A DNA stretch of 56,438 bases, taken from Mycobacterium sp. GTDB lineage: Bacteria; Actinomycetota; Actinomycetes; Mycobacteriales; Mycobacteriaceae. The notes below the pieces were generated by a model. The model was not told the origin of the DNA. It saw only the letters and a program-made list of their open reading frames with translations, and ran no database searches. Below, in pieces: positions 7,772 to 16,395 of this stretch (positions within the stretch are counted from its first letter, which is position 1; the number at the start of each line of letters is the position of its first letter). The translations under genes and the position numbers were made by a program. The DNA is taken from positions 1 to 56,438 of the forward strand of contig NZ_PKEK01000098.1 of assembly GCF_002863225.1 (NCBI RefSeq), given 5' to 3'.

Positions 7772-9052
7772 GTGATCCAGGTGGGTGCGATCGGGCATGC
7801 GTTGGTGCTGGCGGGCGCGATGACATGGGAGATCCTGTGGGCGCTGATCCTGGGTTTCGGGCTGTCGGCGGTGGTGCAGGCCGCGGTGCGGCGCTCGACG
7901 ATCGTGGCGTTGCTCGGCGATGACCGACCGCGCACCCTCGCGGTCGCCACAGTGCTCGGCGCGGCATCCTCGTCGTGCTCATATGCCGCGGTCGCGTTGG
8001 CCCGATCGCTGTTCCGCAAAGGCGCGAACTTCACCGCTGCCATGGCTTTTGAGATCGGGTCCACCAATCTCGTTGTCGAACTGGGCATCATCATGGCGTT
8101 GCTGATGGGCTGGCAGTTCACCGCCGCCGAATTCGTCGGCGGGCCATTGATGATTGTCGTTCTCGCGGTGCTGTTCCGGCTGTGTGTGCGCTCCCGATTG
8201 ATCGACGCCGCCGCCAAGCAGGCCGGCCTCGGGCTCGCCGGTTCGATGGAAGGCCACGCCGCGATGGACATGTCGGTCGCGGGCCCGGACACGGTGTGGC
8301 GCCGCATCGGTTCCAGGCAAGGTTTCACCGCGATTTCGCATATTTTCGTGATGGAATGGGCTGCGATCGTGCGCGACCTCGTGCTGGGGTTGTTGATCGC
8401 CGGCGCCATTGCAGCATGGGTGCCTGAATCCTTTTGGCAGAGCTTCTTTTTCACCCAACATCCGGTGATCTCCGCGCTGTGGGGGCCGATCGTGGGCCCG
8501 TTGGTCGCCATCGCGTCGTTTGTATGCTCGATCGGCAACGTGCCGCTGGCGGCGGTGCTGTGGAACGGTGGCATCAGCTTCGGCGGGGTCATCGCGTTCG
8601 TGTTCGCCGACCTTCTGATCTTGCCGATCTTGAATATTTACCGCAAATACTACGGTGCGAAAATGATGTTCACCTTGCTCGGCACCTTCTACGTCGCGAT
8701 GGTGGCCGCCGGATATCTGGTCGAATTGCTCTTCGGTGCAACGGGTCTCATCCCGACCCAACGTCATGCGAGCGTGATGGGCGCCGGCATCTCGTGGAAC
8801 TACACCACCTGGCTGAATATCATCTTCCTGCTGATCGCCGCCGCGCTGGTGGCCCGCTTTCTCACCTCCGGCGGAGTGTCGATGCTTCGGATGATGGGCG
8901 GTTCACCCGATTCCGCTGACCAGCACCACCATCACGACGGTCCCAACGGCGGGCACCTTCACGGCGGGTGCACACCCGCACCTGATGAGCCGTCGGCAAG
9001 CCGACCGGCATGCGGCGATGATGAGACCAGACCGAACACCGATCAACGATGA
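7772..9052 (+). CDS. Copper-inducible permease, Rv2963-like (COG0701)
   Basis: 426 residues from GTG 7772, which overlaps the stop of a 9-codon upstream ORF; GTG 7781 has a better-spaced GAAGG-type site and is an alternative. It has about eight membrane segments in two halves. Polar/Cys motifs inside them are SSSCSYAAVALARSLFRKGA and SFVCSIGNVPLAAVLW, as in the COG0701 permeases that include ArsP. The C-terminus is His-rich (DQHHHHDGPNGGHLHGG) and could bind metal. In M. tuberculosis the homologue Rv2963 belongs to the RicR regulon. Its TGA overlaps the mmcO ATG, so the two are co-translated. Transported species unproven, copper or a copper complex inferred. Confidence 0.88.
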   Translation: MIQVGAIGHALVLAGAMTWEILWALILGFGLSAVVQAAVRRSTIVALLGDDRPRTLAVATVLGAASSSCSYAAVALARSLFRKGANFTAAMAFEIGSTNLVVELGIIMALLMGWQFTAAEFVGGPLMIVVLAVLFRLCVRSRLIDAAAKQAGLGLAGSMEGHAAMDMSVAGPDTVWRRIGSRQGFTAISHIFVMEWAAIVRDLVLGLLIAGAIAAWVPESFWQSFFFTQHPVISALWGPIVGPLVAIASFVCSIGNVPLAAVLWNGGISFGGVIAFVFADLLILPILNIYRKYYGAKMMFTLLGTFYVAMVAAGYLVELLFGATGLIPTQRHASVMGAGISWNYTTWLNIIFLLIAAALVARFLTSGGVSMLRMMGGSPDSADQHHHHDGPNGGHLHGGCTPAPDEPSASRPACGDDETRPNTDQR

Positions 9053-10590
9053 CTCCCCAGCGACCTGTCCCGGTGTCGACCGCGACCGAATCATCTTCAT
9101 TATCAACGGTGTTGAGCCGGCGAGCATTCGTGACCGCCACGATCGCCGCGGGGATGACGCTGGCGGGCTGTCACCGGTCCCCCGCCCCGAACGCCGGCCT
9201 CGCCGCCGCGATCAACGCAGCCGAGGCCGCACGTCCCCGCAGCGGGCGGACGGTCACCGCATCGTTGACGCCGCAGCCGGCGACCATCGACCTGGGCGGC
9301 CCGACCGTGCGCACGCTGGCCTACGGCGCCAGCGTGCCCGGGCCGGTGATCCGCGCCAATGTCGGCGATGAACTCGCCGTCACGGTCGCCAACCGGCTCG
9401 ATCGCTCGACCTCGGTGCACTGGCACGGGATCACCCTGCGCAATGACATGGACGGCGCCGCGCCGGCCACACCGGACATCGGCGCGGGCCGCGATTTCAC
9501 CTACCAATTCTCGGTCGCCCATTCCGGCACTTACTGGGCGCATCCGCACACCGGTCTGGACACCGACTACGGCCTGTACCTGCCGGTGATTGTCGACGAC
9601 CCGGCCGATCCATCACGCTATGACGCCGAATGGATCGTTGTCGTCGACGACTGGTCCGACGGGGTCGCCAGGTCCCCGAAACAGATCTTCGACGACTTGC
9701 GCCGCTCACCGCCGGACCCCAACGGCGACATGCCCGGCATGGGAGGGATGCCCGGCCCGCGGGCATCCCGCGCCAGCGCCCTGCTCGGCGGTGACGCCGG
9801 CGACGTCAGCTACCCGTTGTATCTGATCAATGGTCGTATCCCGGCTTCGCCGAGCACGTTTGGCGCCAAACCGGGTCAGCGGATTCGGCTGCGGATCATC
9901 AACGCCGGTGCCGACACCGCCTTCCGGGTCGCGTTGGCGGGCCACCCAATGACCGTGACCCACACCGACGGCTACCCCGTGGAACCGGCCGTCGTCGACG
10001 CGTTGCTGGTCGGCATGGGTGAACGCTACGACGCGGTGGTGACCGCCGGTGACGGCGTCTTTCCGTTGGTGGCACTGGCAGAGGGAAAAAACGCCCTGGC
10101 CCGGGCGATCCTGTCCACCGGCGCCGGTGACGCACCCGACCCCAGTTATCAGCCACCCGAATTGCAGGCCCGGGTGGGCACGATCGATATGTTCACCGCG
10201 ACCCCGGACGTCGATCTTGGATCGGCCAAACCCGACACGCGACTGTCCGCCAATCTGGGTGGTTCAATGACCAACTACGTCTGGACCATCAACGGTCAGC
10301 CCTACCCCCAGAGCCGGCCGCTGGCCGTCGGCCAAGGGCAGCGAGTGGCGCTGACATTCGTCAACGACGGCGCCCGGATGTGGCACCCGATGCACCTGCA
10401 CGGCCACACCTTCCAGGTGATCAAACCCGACGGCAGTCGCGGGGCCCGTAAAGACACCGTCATTGTGCTTCCCAGTCAGAAAGTGACCGTCGAGCTGCTC
10501 GCCGATAACCCCGGCGTGTGGATGCTGCACTGCCACAACACCTATCACCAGGAGGCCGGCATGATGACCCGCCTCGACTACACCACCTGA
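9049..10590 (+). CDS. mmcO: Mycobacterial multicopper oxidase
   Basis: 513 residues. A twin-arginine signal (SRRAFVTATIAAGMTLAGC; RR at 24-25) ends in a lipobox with Cys41, so it is a Tat-exported lipoprotein, as established for MmcO. All four copper-binding motifs are present: HWHG, HPHTG, HPMHLHGH and HCHNTYHQEAGMM, giving one type 1 and a trinuclear centre. A short Met-rich loop (GDMPGMGGMPG) may be a substrate copper site. It oxidises Cu(I) to the less toxic Cu(II) outside the membrane. The ATGA overlap with the permease stop shows one operon under the operator at 7714. Confidence 0.95.
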   Translation: MTPQRPVPVSTATESSSLSTVLSRRAFVTATIAAGMTLAGCHRSPAPNAGLAAAINAAEAARPRSGRTVTASLTPQPATIDLGGPTVRTLAYGASVPGPVIRANVGDELAVTVANRLDRSTSVHWHGITLRNDMDGAAPATPDIGAGRDFTYQFSVAHSGTYWAHPHTGLDTDYGLYLPVIVDDPADPSRYDAEWIVVVDDWSDGVARSPKQIFDDLRRSPPDPNGDMPGMGGMPGPRASRASALLGGDAGDVSYPLYLINGRIPASPSTFGAKPGQRIRLRIINAGADTAFRVALAGHPMTVTHTDGYPVEPAVVDALLVGMGERYDAVVTAGDGVFPLVALAEGKNALARAILSTGAGDAPDPSYQPPELQARVGTIDMFTATPDVDLGSAKPDTRLSANLGGSMTNYVWTINGQPYPQSRPLAVGQGQRVALTFVNDGARMWHPMHLHGHTFQVIKPDGSRGARKDTVIVLPSQKVTVELLADNPGVWMLHCHNTYHQEAGMMTRLDYTT

Positions 10591-10612
10591 CGGTCGAGGG
10601 CAGCAGCAGCAG

Positions 10613-11964
10613 ATAGATTTCGGGAATTACCCAACGGAGGTTAACTCCGCTCGCCTGTATGCCGGTGCTGGCGCCGGACCGATGCTGGCCGCGAGTCAAG
10701 CCTGGGACGCCCTGGCCGGCGGACTTCATGCGATCGCCGATTCGTATCTTCGATGGTTTCCGGGTTGACGTCTGGTCCGTGGATGGGTCCGGCGTCGGTG
10801 TCGATGGCTTGCGCGGCCGCCCCGTATGTGAGTTGGCTGCGGGCTGTCGCCGCTCAGGCCGAAGAGACCGGCGCCCAGGCGAAGTCGGCGGCCGCGGCCT
10901 ACCAGGCGGCCTTCGTGGCCACGGTTCCGCCGGCGATGGTCGCAGAGAACCGAAGCCTGTTCGCGACGCTCGTCGCGACCAACCTGTTCGGCCGCAACAG
11001 CCAAGCCATCGCCGCGAATGAAGCGCAATACTCGCAGATGTGGGCGCAAGATGCCGCGGCCATGTACGGCTACGCGGCGTCCTCGGCCACCGCGACCCAG
11101 TTGCCGACTTTCGTTCCGCCACCACACAACACCAATCCGATAGGCGCGGCCGGCCAATCGGCTGCGGTCGACCTTGGCGCCGCCTCCGCCGCGGGCAACG
11201 TGCAAAGCACAATTCAGCAGGCTTTCACGGCCGTGCCGTCCGCGCTGCAGGGCGCCGCCGCGGCGCCGGTAGCCGCGGTCGACCCGCTAACCACCATCAG
11301 TAATCTCATCGCCGTGTTCGCCGATCTGCCGGCTGCTATCGCAACATTCACCGCCGACATTCCTCTCGGTAGCCTCGCGCTTGTCGCACTCCCCTTCGGC
11401 ATGGTCGGCGCGCTGAATGGTAGTCATACCGACCGGATCGTCAGTGGGTGGAACGGCGAACAGGCCTGGCCGGGCGAGGGTCCGGCTCCGGTCAAGCCGT
11501 TCCCTGCCCCGCTGCTCAACCTGCCGAAGGGCACCGTGCCGACCAGATTGTCCGCGGGCCTTGCCGACGCACACCACATCGGCGGGCTGTCGGTTCCGCC
11601 GAGCTGGACGATCGCCACACCGGCGGTCAAGCCTTCCGCGGTGACACTTTCCGTGCTGCCAGCGATCGGCGCCGCGGAGTCGATCTCGGGCGCATCGGGA
11701 ACGACGCTGAGTCAAATGGCGCTGGCAGGAATGGCCGGGCGCGCGACGGCCGGGTGCGTCGGCATCGGCGGCGTGATGGCCCGGCCCAGGGACTCGCTAG
11801 ACGTGTTCGAACGCAAGACAATTGATGATGCCACTAAGACCACGCCGCGGAAGGTGGTCACCGGTGTCGCGGCCGAGCTGCGCGAGTTCACCAAGCTTCG
11901 CGACGAAGGGATTCTGACCGACGAGGAATACAGCGAGCAGAAGAACCGCCTGCTGGGTCGCTGA
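10613..11964 (+). pseudogene. Broken PPE gene with a C-terminal SHOCT domain
   Basis: The PPE N-terminus is recognisable from 10613 (DFG then EVNSARLYAGAGAGPMLAA and WDALAGG), but its start codon is ATA rather than ATG and the frame ends at TGA 10766-10768. The rest continues in another frame from about 10753 (VSGLTSGPWMGPAS, then the PPE helical domain with WAQDAAAMYGYA) for 403 codons. The C-terminus is a 30-residue SHOCT-like module (LREFTKLRDEGILTDEEY). Two independent lesions indicate a pseudogene, although an internal ATG at 10753 could give a truncated product. A PPE-SHOCT combination is uncommon to my knowledge. Confidence 0.75.
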
Positions 11965-12031
11965 AACGCACACCGGCTTTTGGGGGTACGCCCAATGAGC
12001 CGCGTGACAAGGATAACGGGATTGCGCAGCA

Positions 12032-12227
12032 ATGGAATTCGGTTTATGTCAGCCGGATCCCGACTTCGGCCGAATGTGTTCCGGTTCGGCGTCGTCGCCG
12101 ATGGTTGCCGCGGCGCAAGCCGGGGCGGCACTTGCTGACGAGCTGTACAGCGCGGCAGGCGGCTACCAATCCGTGGTTTCGGAACTGGCATCCGGTGACT
12201 GGTTCGGCCCCAGCAGAACACCGACTC
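12032..12227 (+). pseudogene. PPE N-terminal remnant
   Basis: ATG 12032 opens MEFG...PDPDFGRMCSGSASSPMVAAAQ, then ADELYSAAGGYQSVVSELASGDWFGPS, which aligns by eye with the first 60 residues of PPE proteins. The match stops at about 12227 and the frame becomes low-complexity, non-PPE sequence. It is a severed fragment, probably debris of the same rearrangement that damaged the upstream PPE gene. Confidence 0.6.
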
Positions 12228-12289
12228 TGGCTCGTCGGTCGGCCCGCCCGCCGCCGACCCACTCTCCACCCTGGCCAGCTCATCGCGAT

Positions 12290-12664
12290 CTTTCTATGCG
12301 GCAAGACAGTGCCGTGATTCCCGGTGATGTGCCATACGTCATGATGGGTTCGATGACCTTCCAGCACCGTAAATCTGTAAGTGATTTGCTGCGTGTTGGT
12401 ATCGCCGGGCTCGACGACCGCTGTGGCGGAGCAGGTGAAGCCATCGGCCTTCACCTTTCGGTGCACCGCGGCCGCCCCGTCCACGTAGGCGAGCGCGGCG
12501 AACACGTCAGGCGGCAGGAGGGTGAAACATCGGTGAGGCTGCCGCCGGACTGTGCCCTCGGCCGCCAGGCCGGTCGATTACGACGCCGCCCCTTGCGCAC
12601 TACGGACCGTGATGACCGGTGCCGCGGCCGCGGCCGCGATCAGCAGCTCGTAATGTGCTCGCAT
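12290..12664 (-). pseudogene. Decayed small secreted-protein gene
   Basis: Read on the minus strand, an ATG at 12664 starts a hydrophobic signal-like peptide with an alanine run, but this frame stops after 29 codons. A second frame then gives LPPDVFAALAYVDGAAAVHR, GFTCSAT and a YRFTVLEGHRTHH segment, which look like a real exported domain. Two frames and no intact start suggest a frameshifted gene of unknown function. Confidence 0.4.
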
Positions 12665-12895
12665 CTTCGCCGCGCCGCGCGCCGACGGCCGGATGAGCGA
12701 ACAGGGATACGCTAGGCATGGAAGCAGTGCTGCAGGCCTGATCACTCAGTAGCTCATGTGGCGATACGTCGCGTCGTTGCGGGTAGCCGCCGCCGGAGTT
12801 TTTTGAAGCTTTTTGCTCAAGCTCCGGGCGTGCGAGAACTGCACCGCGACAACGCTTATCGCCGGGAAGCGTGTTTGTGAACCTGCCTTAAGCAC

Positions 12896-12944
12896 GCCGG
12901 CCGACGATCAGGGCCGCAGTTATCAGCTCTGATCGCCGGCCGAC
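12896..12944 (-). terminator. Stem-loop downstream of the DUF305 gene
   Basis: GCCGGCCGACGATCAG (12896-12911) pairs with CTGATCGCCGGCCGAC (12929-12944), 14 of 16 positions, around a 17-nt loop. It lies 26 nt after the minus-strand DUF305 stop. There is no clear U-tract, so it may be a mycobacterial-type terminator or another element. The rest of 12716-12895 shows only short T-runs and no gene. Confidence 0.45.
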
Positions 12945-12969
12945 GGTGCGGGCCAGAATCAGATGCCCT

Positions 12970-13605
12970 CTATAGAGATGCCTCGATGGTTTGCATGGTG
13001 GCGATCTCTTGCTGCTGACTGTTGACGATGGAGCGCGCCAATGTCACGGCTGGCGCGTCGTGACCGGAGCGGATTTCCACCTGGGCGGCGTCGATGGCGC
13101 CCCGGTGGTGCTTGATCATCTGGGTCAGGAACAGCTTGCCGGCGGCGGGGCCGTCGGCGTTGCGTAAGGCGCCCATGTCGGCGTCGGACATCATGCCGTT
13201 CATGCCGCTGTGGTTCGGCATTCCCGGCATCGCGTCTCCCGGTGTCCCGTGTGCCGGCGCGAGCGGTTGCCCCCATTGGCGCAGCCAGGTCTGCATCGTC
13301 TGGATTTCGGGTCCTTGCGCGGCTTTGATCTGGTGGGCCAGTTGCGTGACGCGCGGGTCGATGCCGGGTTTGCCGAGGATGATGTCGCTCATCTGGATGG
13401 CTTGTTGGTGGTGGGGAATCATCTGCTGGGCGAAGGTGACGTCCGCGGCGTTGTGGGTCTGCCCGCTCGCCGGCGAACTCGATGCCCCCGCGGGGGCTGT
13501 GGCGGAGCCGGTCGGGCTGGGCTGATGGGGCGCGTTGCCACATGCCGTCAAGGCCAGCAGGGTTGCGAACGCTGCCAGCACGAAAAGTGGGGATCGTTGG
13601 GTCAT
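12970..13605 (-). CDS. DUF305 lipoprotein, probable copper-binding
   Basis: 211 residues from ATG 13605 with GAGGAGA about 10 nt upstream. The lipoprotein signal ends LLALTAC-GN. The mature protein has two helical-hairpin repeats of the DUF305 type: FAQQMIPHHQQAI and FLTQMIKHHRGAI, with a Met/His-rich linker between (MPGMPNHSGMNGMMSDADM). Paired HH motifs with Met are metal-binding features, and cyanobacterial CopM is a copper-binding DUF305 protein. Likely an extracytoplasmic copper buffer. No RicR-type operator is visible upstream. Confidence 0.85.
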   Translation of the reverse strand: MTQRSPLFVLAAFATLLALTACGNAPHQPSPTGSATAPAGASSSPASGQTHNAADVTFAQQMIPHHQQAIQMSDIILGKPGIDPRVTQLAHQIKAAQGPEIQTMQTWLRQWGQPLAPAHGTPGDAMPGMPNHSGMNGMMSDADMGALRNADGPAAGKLFLTQMIKHHRGAIDAAQVEIRSGHDAPAVTLARSIVNSQQQEIATMQTIEASL

Positions 13606-13794
13606 GAGCGTGGTGTCTCCTCGGTTAATCGGTGATTGTGCAGTCGTGCGACGTGGGCGGTCCAAGACATCGGGGCCCTCGTGCTCACGGTGCGCGGCAC
13701 TCCAGCGATGTCCGGGGCGTTCGCCCGGCACACCCCGGCGAGGGGCGTCCGGCGCGTGGACCGTGCGGACGGCGCGCCGCGGTGGGTTGACGCC

Positions 13795-14067
13795 TCACCT
13801 CCGCGTCCACAACCTCGGTCTACGGCACCGACGCCGCTTGCGCGGGCCTGCGGCGCCAAGGCTGTGCGCCACCGGGCCGCAGGCCTCGACGCGATCCAGA
13901 AGCGCGAGCCAGGCGGGGATGACGCGAAGGTCGTCGACGACGTCGCGGCAGCGGCGACACCTTCTGAGGTGTGCCTCGTAGTCACGCTCATCGTCTGCCG
14001 AGAGTGCGCCGAGCACGTACGCGGCGTCCCACGTCGCGTACGGGTCGCGGTCGCAGCGACGGGTCAC
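13795..14067 (-). pseudogene. Truncated zinc-finger anti-sigma factor
   Basis: From GTG 14067 the product begins CDRDPYATWDAAYVLGALS and has the ZAS motif H-x3-C-x2-C (YEAHLRRCRRC), the sigma-binding domain of RslA/RsrA-type anti-sigma factors. Similarity ends after about 60 residues and the frame runs into Arg-rich nonsense (90 residues against the usual 200 or more), with no membrane segment. No ECF sigma gene lies upstream. Probably a remnant. The stretch 13606-13794 between it and DUF305 contains no gene I can support. Confidence 0.55.
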
Positions 14068-14281
14068 GGCGTGCCTCGGGCGATCGCGCCACGCACACGG
14101 CGTCCCGGTGTGTCTTCGTGAGGCTGCCGCGCGCTCAGAAGTCGTTGTTCGGCGGCGCCGGTTGGTGGTGTGCTGGGCTGTCGCCGCGGCCGGGTCGGGT
14201 GATGGCCATATCCTCATCGGGGTCTTCTCTCCTGGGGGTGACGCTGCGCTAAACCGGTGCGCAGCAACGTTTGTGGTGGTG

Positions 14282-15463
14282 TTATCCGGCGGCCGGGGAC
14301 CGCGGAACGACGCTGGGACGGGTATCGAATCGCGGTGTTGCGCTGGCCGGGCTGGGGTCGGTGCGCCCAGCGCCCGCTGCCAGCGGCACCGGGCCGAGCA
14401 TGCTTGCCGGCGCGGCGGGCCCCACCGGCGAGGAGACGCTCGGGGTGGGCGCCGTCAGCGACCCGGCGGGACTGATCGGCGCCGCACCGGTGGCCCAGGT
14501 TTGTGGCACCGACAGCGGGCCGATCGTGCCGGCCCGACCCACCGCGGCCGACGCCGCGGCCTGGGTTCCCCCAGAGCCCAGCCCGGCAAGACTTGTCGAG
14601 CCCGCCGCGCCGGTTGCCGGCGCGAGCCCACCGGCGGCGGCGGGCAACGCGGCGGCGGCTGCCGTGCTGGCTGCTGGGAACAAATTCTTGAGCTGGTTGG
14701 CGTTGGACAGTCCCGCACTGGTGATCCATCCCAGCGAACTGGTCGCCGACATCACCGGCTGCAGCGTGGTGAGCGAGTCGAGTCCCGACGTCGTTACTGT
14801 CGAGGTGGGCGCCGCCAGGGTTTGCAGGGTCTGCGGTGTCGTAGCGGTCAGCTCGGCCAGCGCCGTCTGCGCGCTCGTCGCGGCCGGGGTGCCCGTGGCG
14901 TGGCCGACTGCAGCGGCCTGGTAGACCAAACCGACCGGGTTCGTGGTGTGTTGCGGCACAGCGAATGTCGGCAATGTCGCCGCGCTCGCCGAGTTGGCGG
15001 CGTAGCTGTACATCGCCGTGGCGTCCTGGGCCCACATGGCGTCGTAGAGGGCTTCGGTGACCGCGATCGCCGGGGTGTTTTGCCCCAACACATTGGTCGC
15101 GATCAGCGCCATCAGGGTGCTGCGGTTGGCCGCGATCACCGGTGGAGGCACGGTCATCGCGAACGCGGTCTCATAAGCGGTCACCGCCATCCGCGCTTGG
15201 ACGGCGGTCTGTTCGGCTTGGCCAGCGACGGTCGTCATCCACAGCACGTTCGGTGTCGCCGCGGCCGCCATCGCCGCCGACGCCGCACCCAGCCACGGCC
15301 CGCCGGTCAGCCCGGAAATCACCGCTTGGTAGGACGCTGCGGTGGAATACAGGTCCTCGGCCAGACCGTCCCAGGTCGCGGCGGCGGCCAGCATCGGTCC
15401 CGCGCCGGGGCCGGCGTACATGCTGGCTGAATTGATCTCCGGCGGTAAAGCAGCGAAATCCAT
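14282..15463 (-). CDS. PPE family protein, SVP subgroup
   Basis: 393 residues, intact. It starts MDFAALPPEINSASMYAGPG, has the PPE helical domain with the WxG-like turn (GGPWLGAAS) and WAQDATAMYSYAA, then a long Ala/Thr-rich region with the SVP-type motif GPLSVPQTW. PPE proteins are exported by ESX type VII systems, normally with a PE partner, and no PE gene is visible nearby. It lies downstream of lpqS copy 3 on the same strand. Function unknown. Confidence 0.93.
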   Translation of the reverse strand: MDFAALPPEINSASMYAGPGAGPMLAAAATWDGLAEDLYSTAASYQAVISGLTGGPWLGAASAAMAAAATPNVLWMTTVAGQAEQTAVQARMAVTAYETAFAMTVPPPVIAANRSTLMALIATNVLGQNTPAIAVTEALYDAMWAQDATAMYSYAANSASAATLPTFAVPQHTTNPVGLVYQAAAVGHATGTPAATSAQTALAELTATTPQTLQTLAAPTSTVTTSGLDSLTTLQPVMSATSSLGWITSAGLSNANQLKNLFPAASTAAAAALPAAAGGLAPATGAAGSTSLAGLGSGGTQAAASAAVGRAGTIGPLSVPQTWATGAAPISPAGSLTAPTPSVSSPVGPAAPASMLGPVPLAAGAGRTDPSPASATPRFDTRPSVVPRSPAAG

Positions 15464-15769
15464 TGTGTCACCTTGGCTTAACTGACAGTAAGAGGGTGGG
15501 GGTCACCGACGGCGGTACGCGCGTAGCGTGGTCTCGCGGGGTCAGCACGTTCGTCATGGGCGGTCACTGCGTCCTTGCTGACCCAGGGCGGCGGTGCGGG
15601 TGCGGCCGTGGCTCACCGCGCAGGTCGGGTCTGCTTCGGCGGCGCCGCCGCCATGCGGGCAGCCGGTGCGCGCAAAAAGTGTGCTCGCGCTGCGGCCGGT
15701 GACTGCGGCACCACGGTGGTGGCGGTGGTACCGCGACGACGGTGAGACGAAAGCCCGGCGGTCAGCCGG
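15464..15769. other. Intergenic region between lpqS-3 and PPE
   Basis: 306 bases. GC-rich; I see no convincing gene, no RicR-type operator and no strong hairpin. The PPE promoter must lie here, but no clear -10 box at leaderless distance from ATG 15463 was recognised. Confidence 0.5.
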
Positions 15770-16153
15770 TCAGCGGCGCGAGATACCGAGCCGAGTCAAC
15801 AGGTCTCGGCCGGCGAGGACAAAGCGTGGCGCCCTGGGCGGCCCACGGCCAGCGGGCACCACGCGAGGGGCCCACACACCTGCGGCGACGCCCAGCGCGA
15901 CCACCAGGCCGAGGCCGGCCGGGTTGACGGCCTGTCCCGTTGCCGCGGTGGTGGCCAGCAACTTCGAGCATCGGGGTGCCAATCCTTGATCCGCGGACGC
16001 GTCGTGGGCGTAGATGCTGCCGTGGGTGGGCTGCGCCGGTGCCGCCGAGGCCTGCGGCGCGCCGAACGGCAGACTCGCCAGATGCATCCACCCGCAGCCC
16101 AGAGCGACCAACACCAGACACACCGCCAGCGCTGTCGCGCACGCGGTCCGCAC
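15770..16153 (-). CDS. LpqS-family membrane protein, copy 3
   Basis: 127 residues if started at GTG 16153. It has a hydrophobic N-terminal segment ending ALGCGW (a weak lipobox), a loop with HGSIYAHDAS and RCSKLLA, a second hydrophobic segment, then GRGPP and a basic tail ending GISRR, exactly 21 residues after PP as in the other two copies. The frame is also open upstream to an ATG at 16399 that overlaps the MFS stop as ATGA, giving 209 residues. The operator-like sites inside that extension argue for the shorter form. The tail lacks the Cys present in the other copies, and the palindrome at the stop is absent. Confidence 0.65.
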   Translation of the reverse strand: MRTACATALAVCLVLVALGCGWMHLASLPFGAPQASAAPAQPTHGSIYAHDASADQGLAPRCSKLLATTAATGQAVNPAGLGLVVALGVAAGVWAPRVVPAGRGPPRAPRFVLAGRDLLTRLGISRR

Positions 16154-16199
16154 AGTCGCCGATCTGCCGGCGTGGCCGGGTCCTCTGATGCCTCGATAG

Positions 16200-16219
16200 T
16201 ACCCAGATATGGGGGGTAT
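16200..16219 (-). promoter_or_regulatory. Imperfect RicR-like operator upstream of lpqS-3
   Basis: TACCC (16200-16204) and GGGTA (16214-16218) half-sites are present but 9 nt apart instead of 5, so binding is uncertain. On the minus strand a candidate -10 box TACTAT overlaps its edge. Confidence 0.45.
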
Positions 16220-16355
16220 GCGGAAGGCGGTGGCGGCGCCCCCGCGCTGCCCGGGTCCGAACCGCTGGAGCTTTTTACGGTGATCAGCGCAGCTGAAGCC
16301 GTTATGAGTCCTTGCGCTGAACAGCGTGGCCGACTTCCCGACTCGCGGTCGCGTG

Positions 16356-16378
16356 ATACCCGTACCGTCTACGGGTAT
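16356..16378 (-). promoter_or_regulatory. Palindrome with RicR-like half-sites at wide spacing
   Basis: Arms ATACCCGT and ACGGGTAT are perfectly complementary around a 7-nt centre. The half-site cores match the other operators, but TACCC and GGGTA are 11 nt apart, 6 more than normal. It lies just after the MFS stop. It may bind two regulator units, or form an RNA hairpin ending the cysK2-MFS transcript. Confidence 0.45.
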
Positions 16379-16395
16379 GGCGGTCTGCGGATCAG

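Noticed and set aside
7438..8592. 384-codon minus-strand frame over ricR and the permease
   Set aside because: Antisense to a clearly recognised permease and out of frame with ricR.
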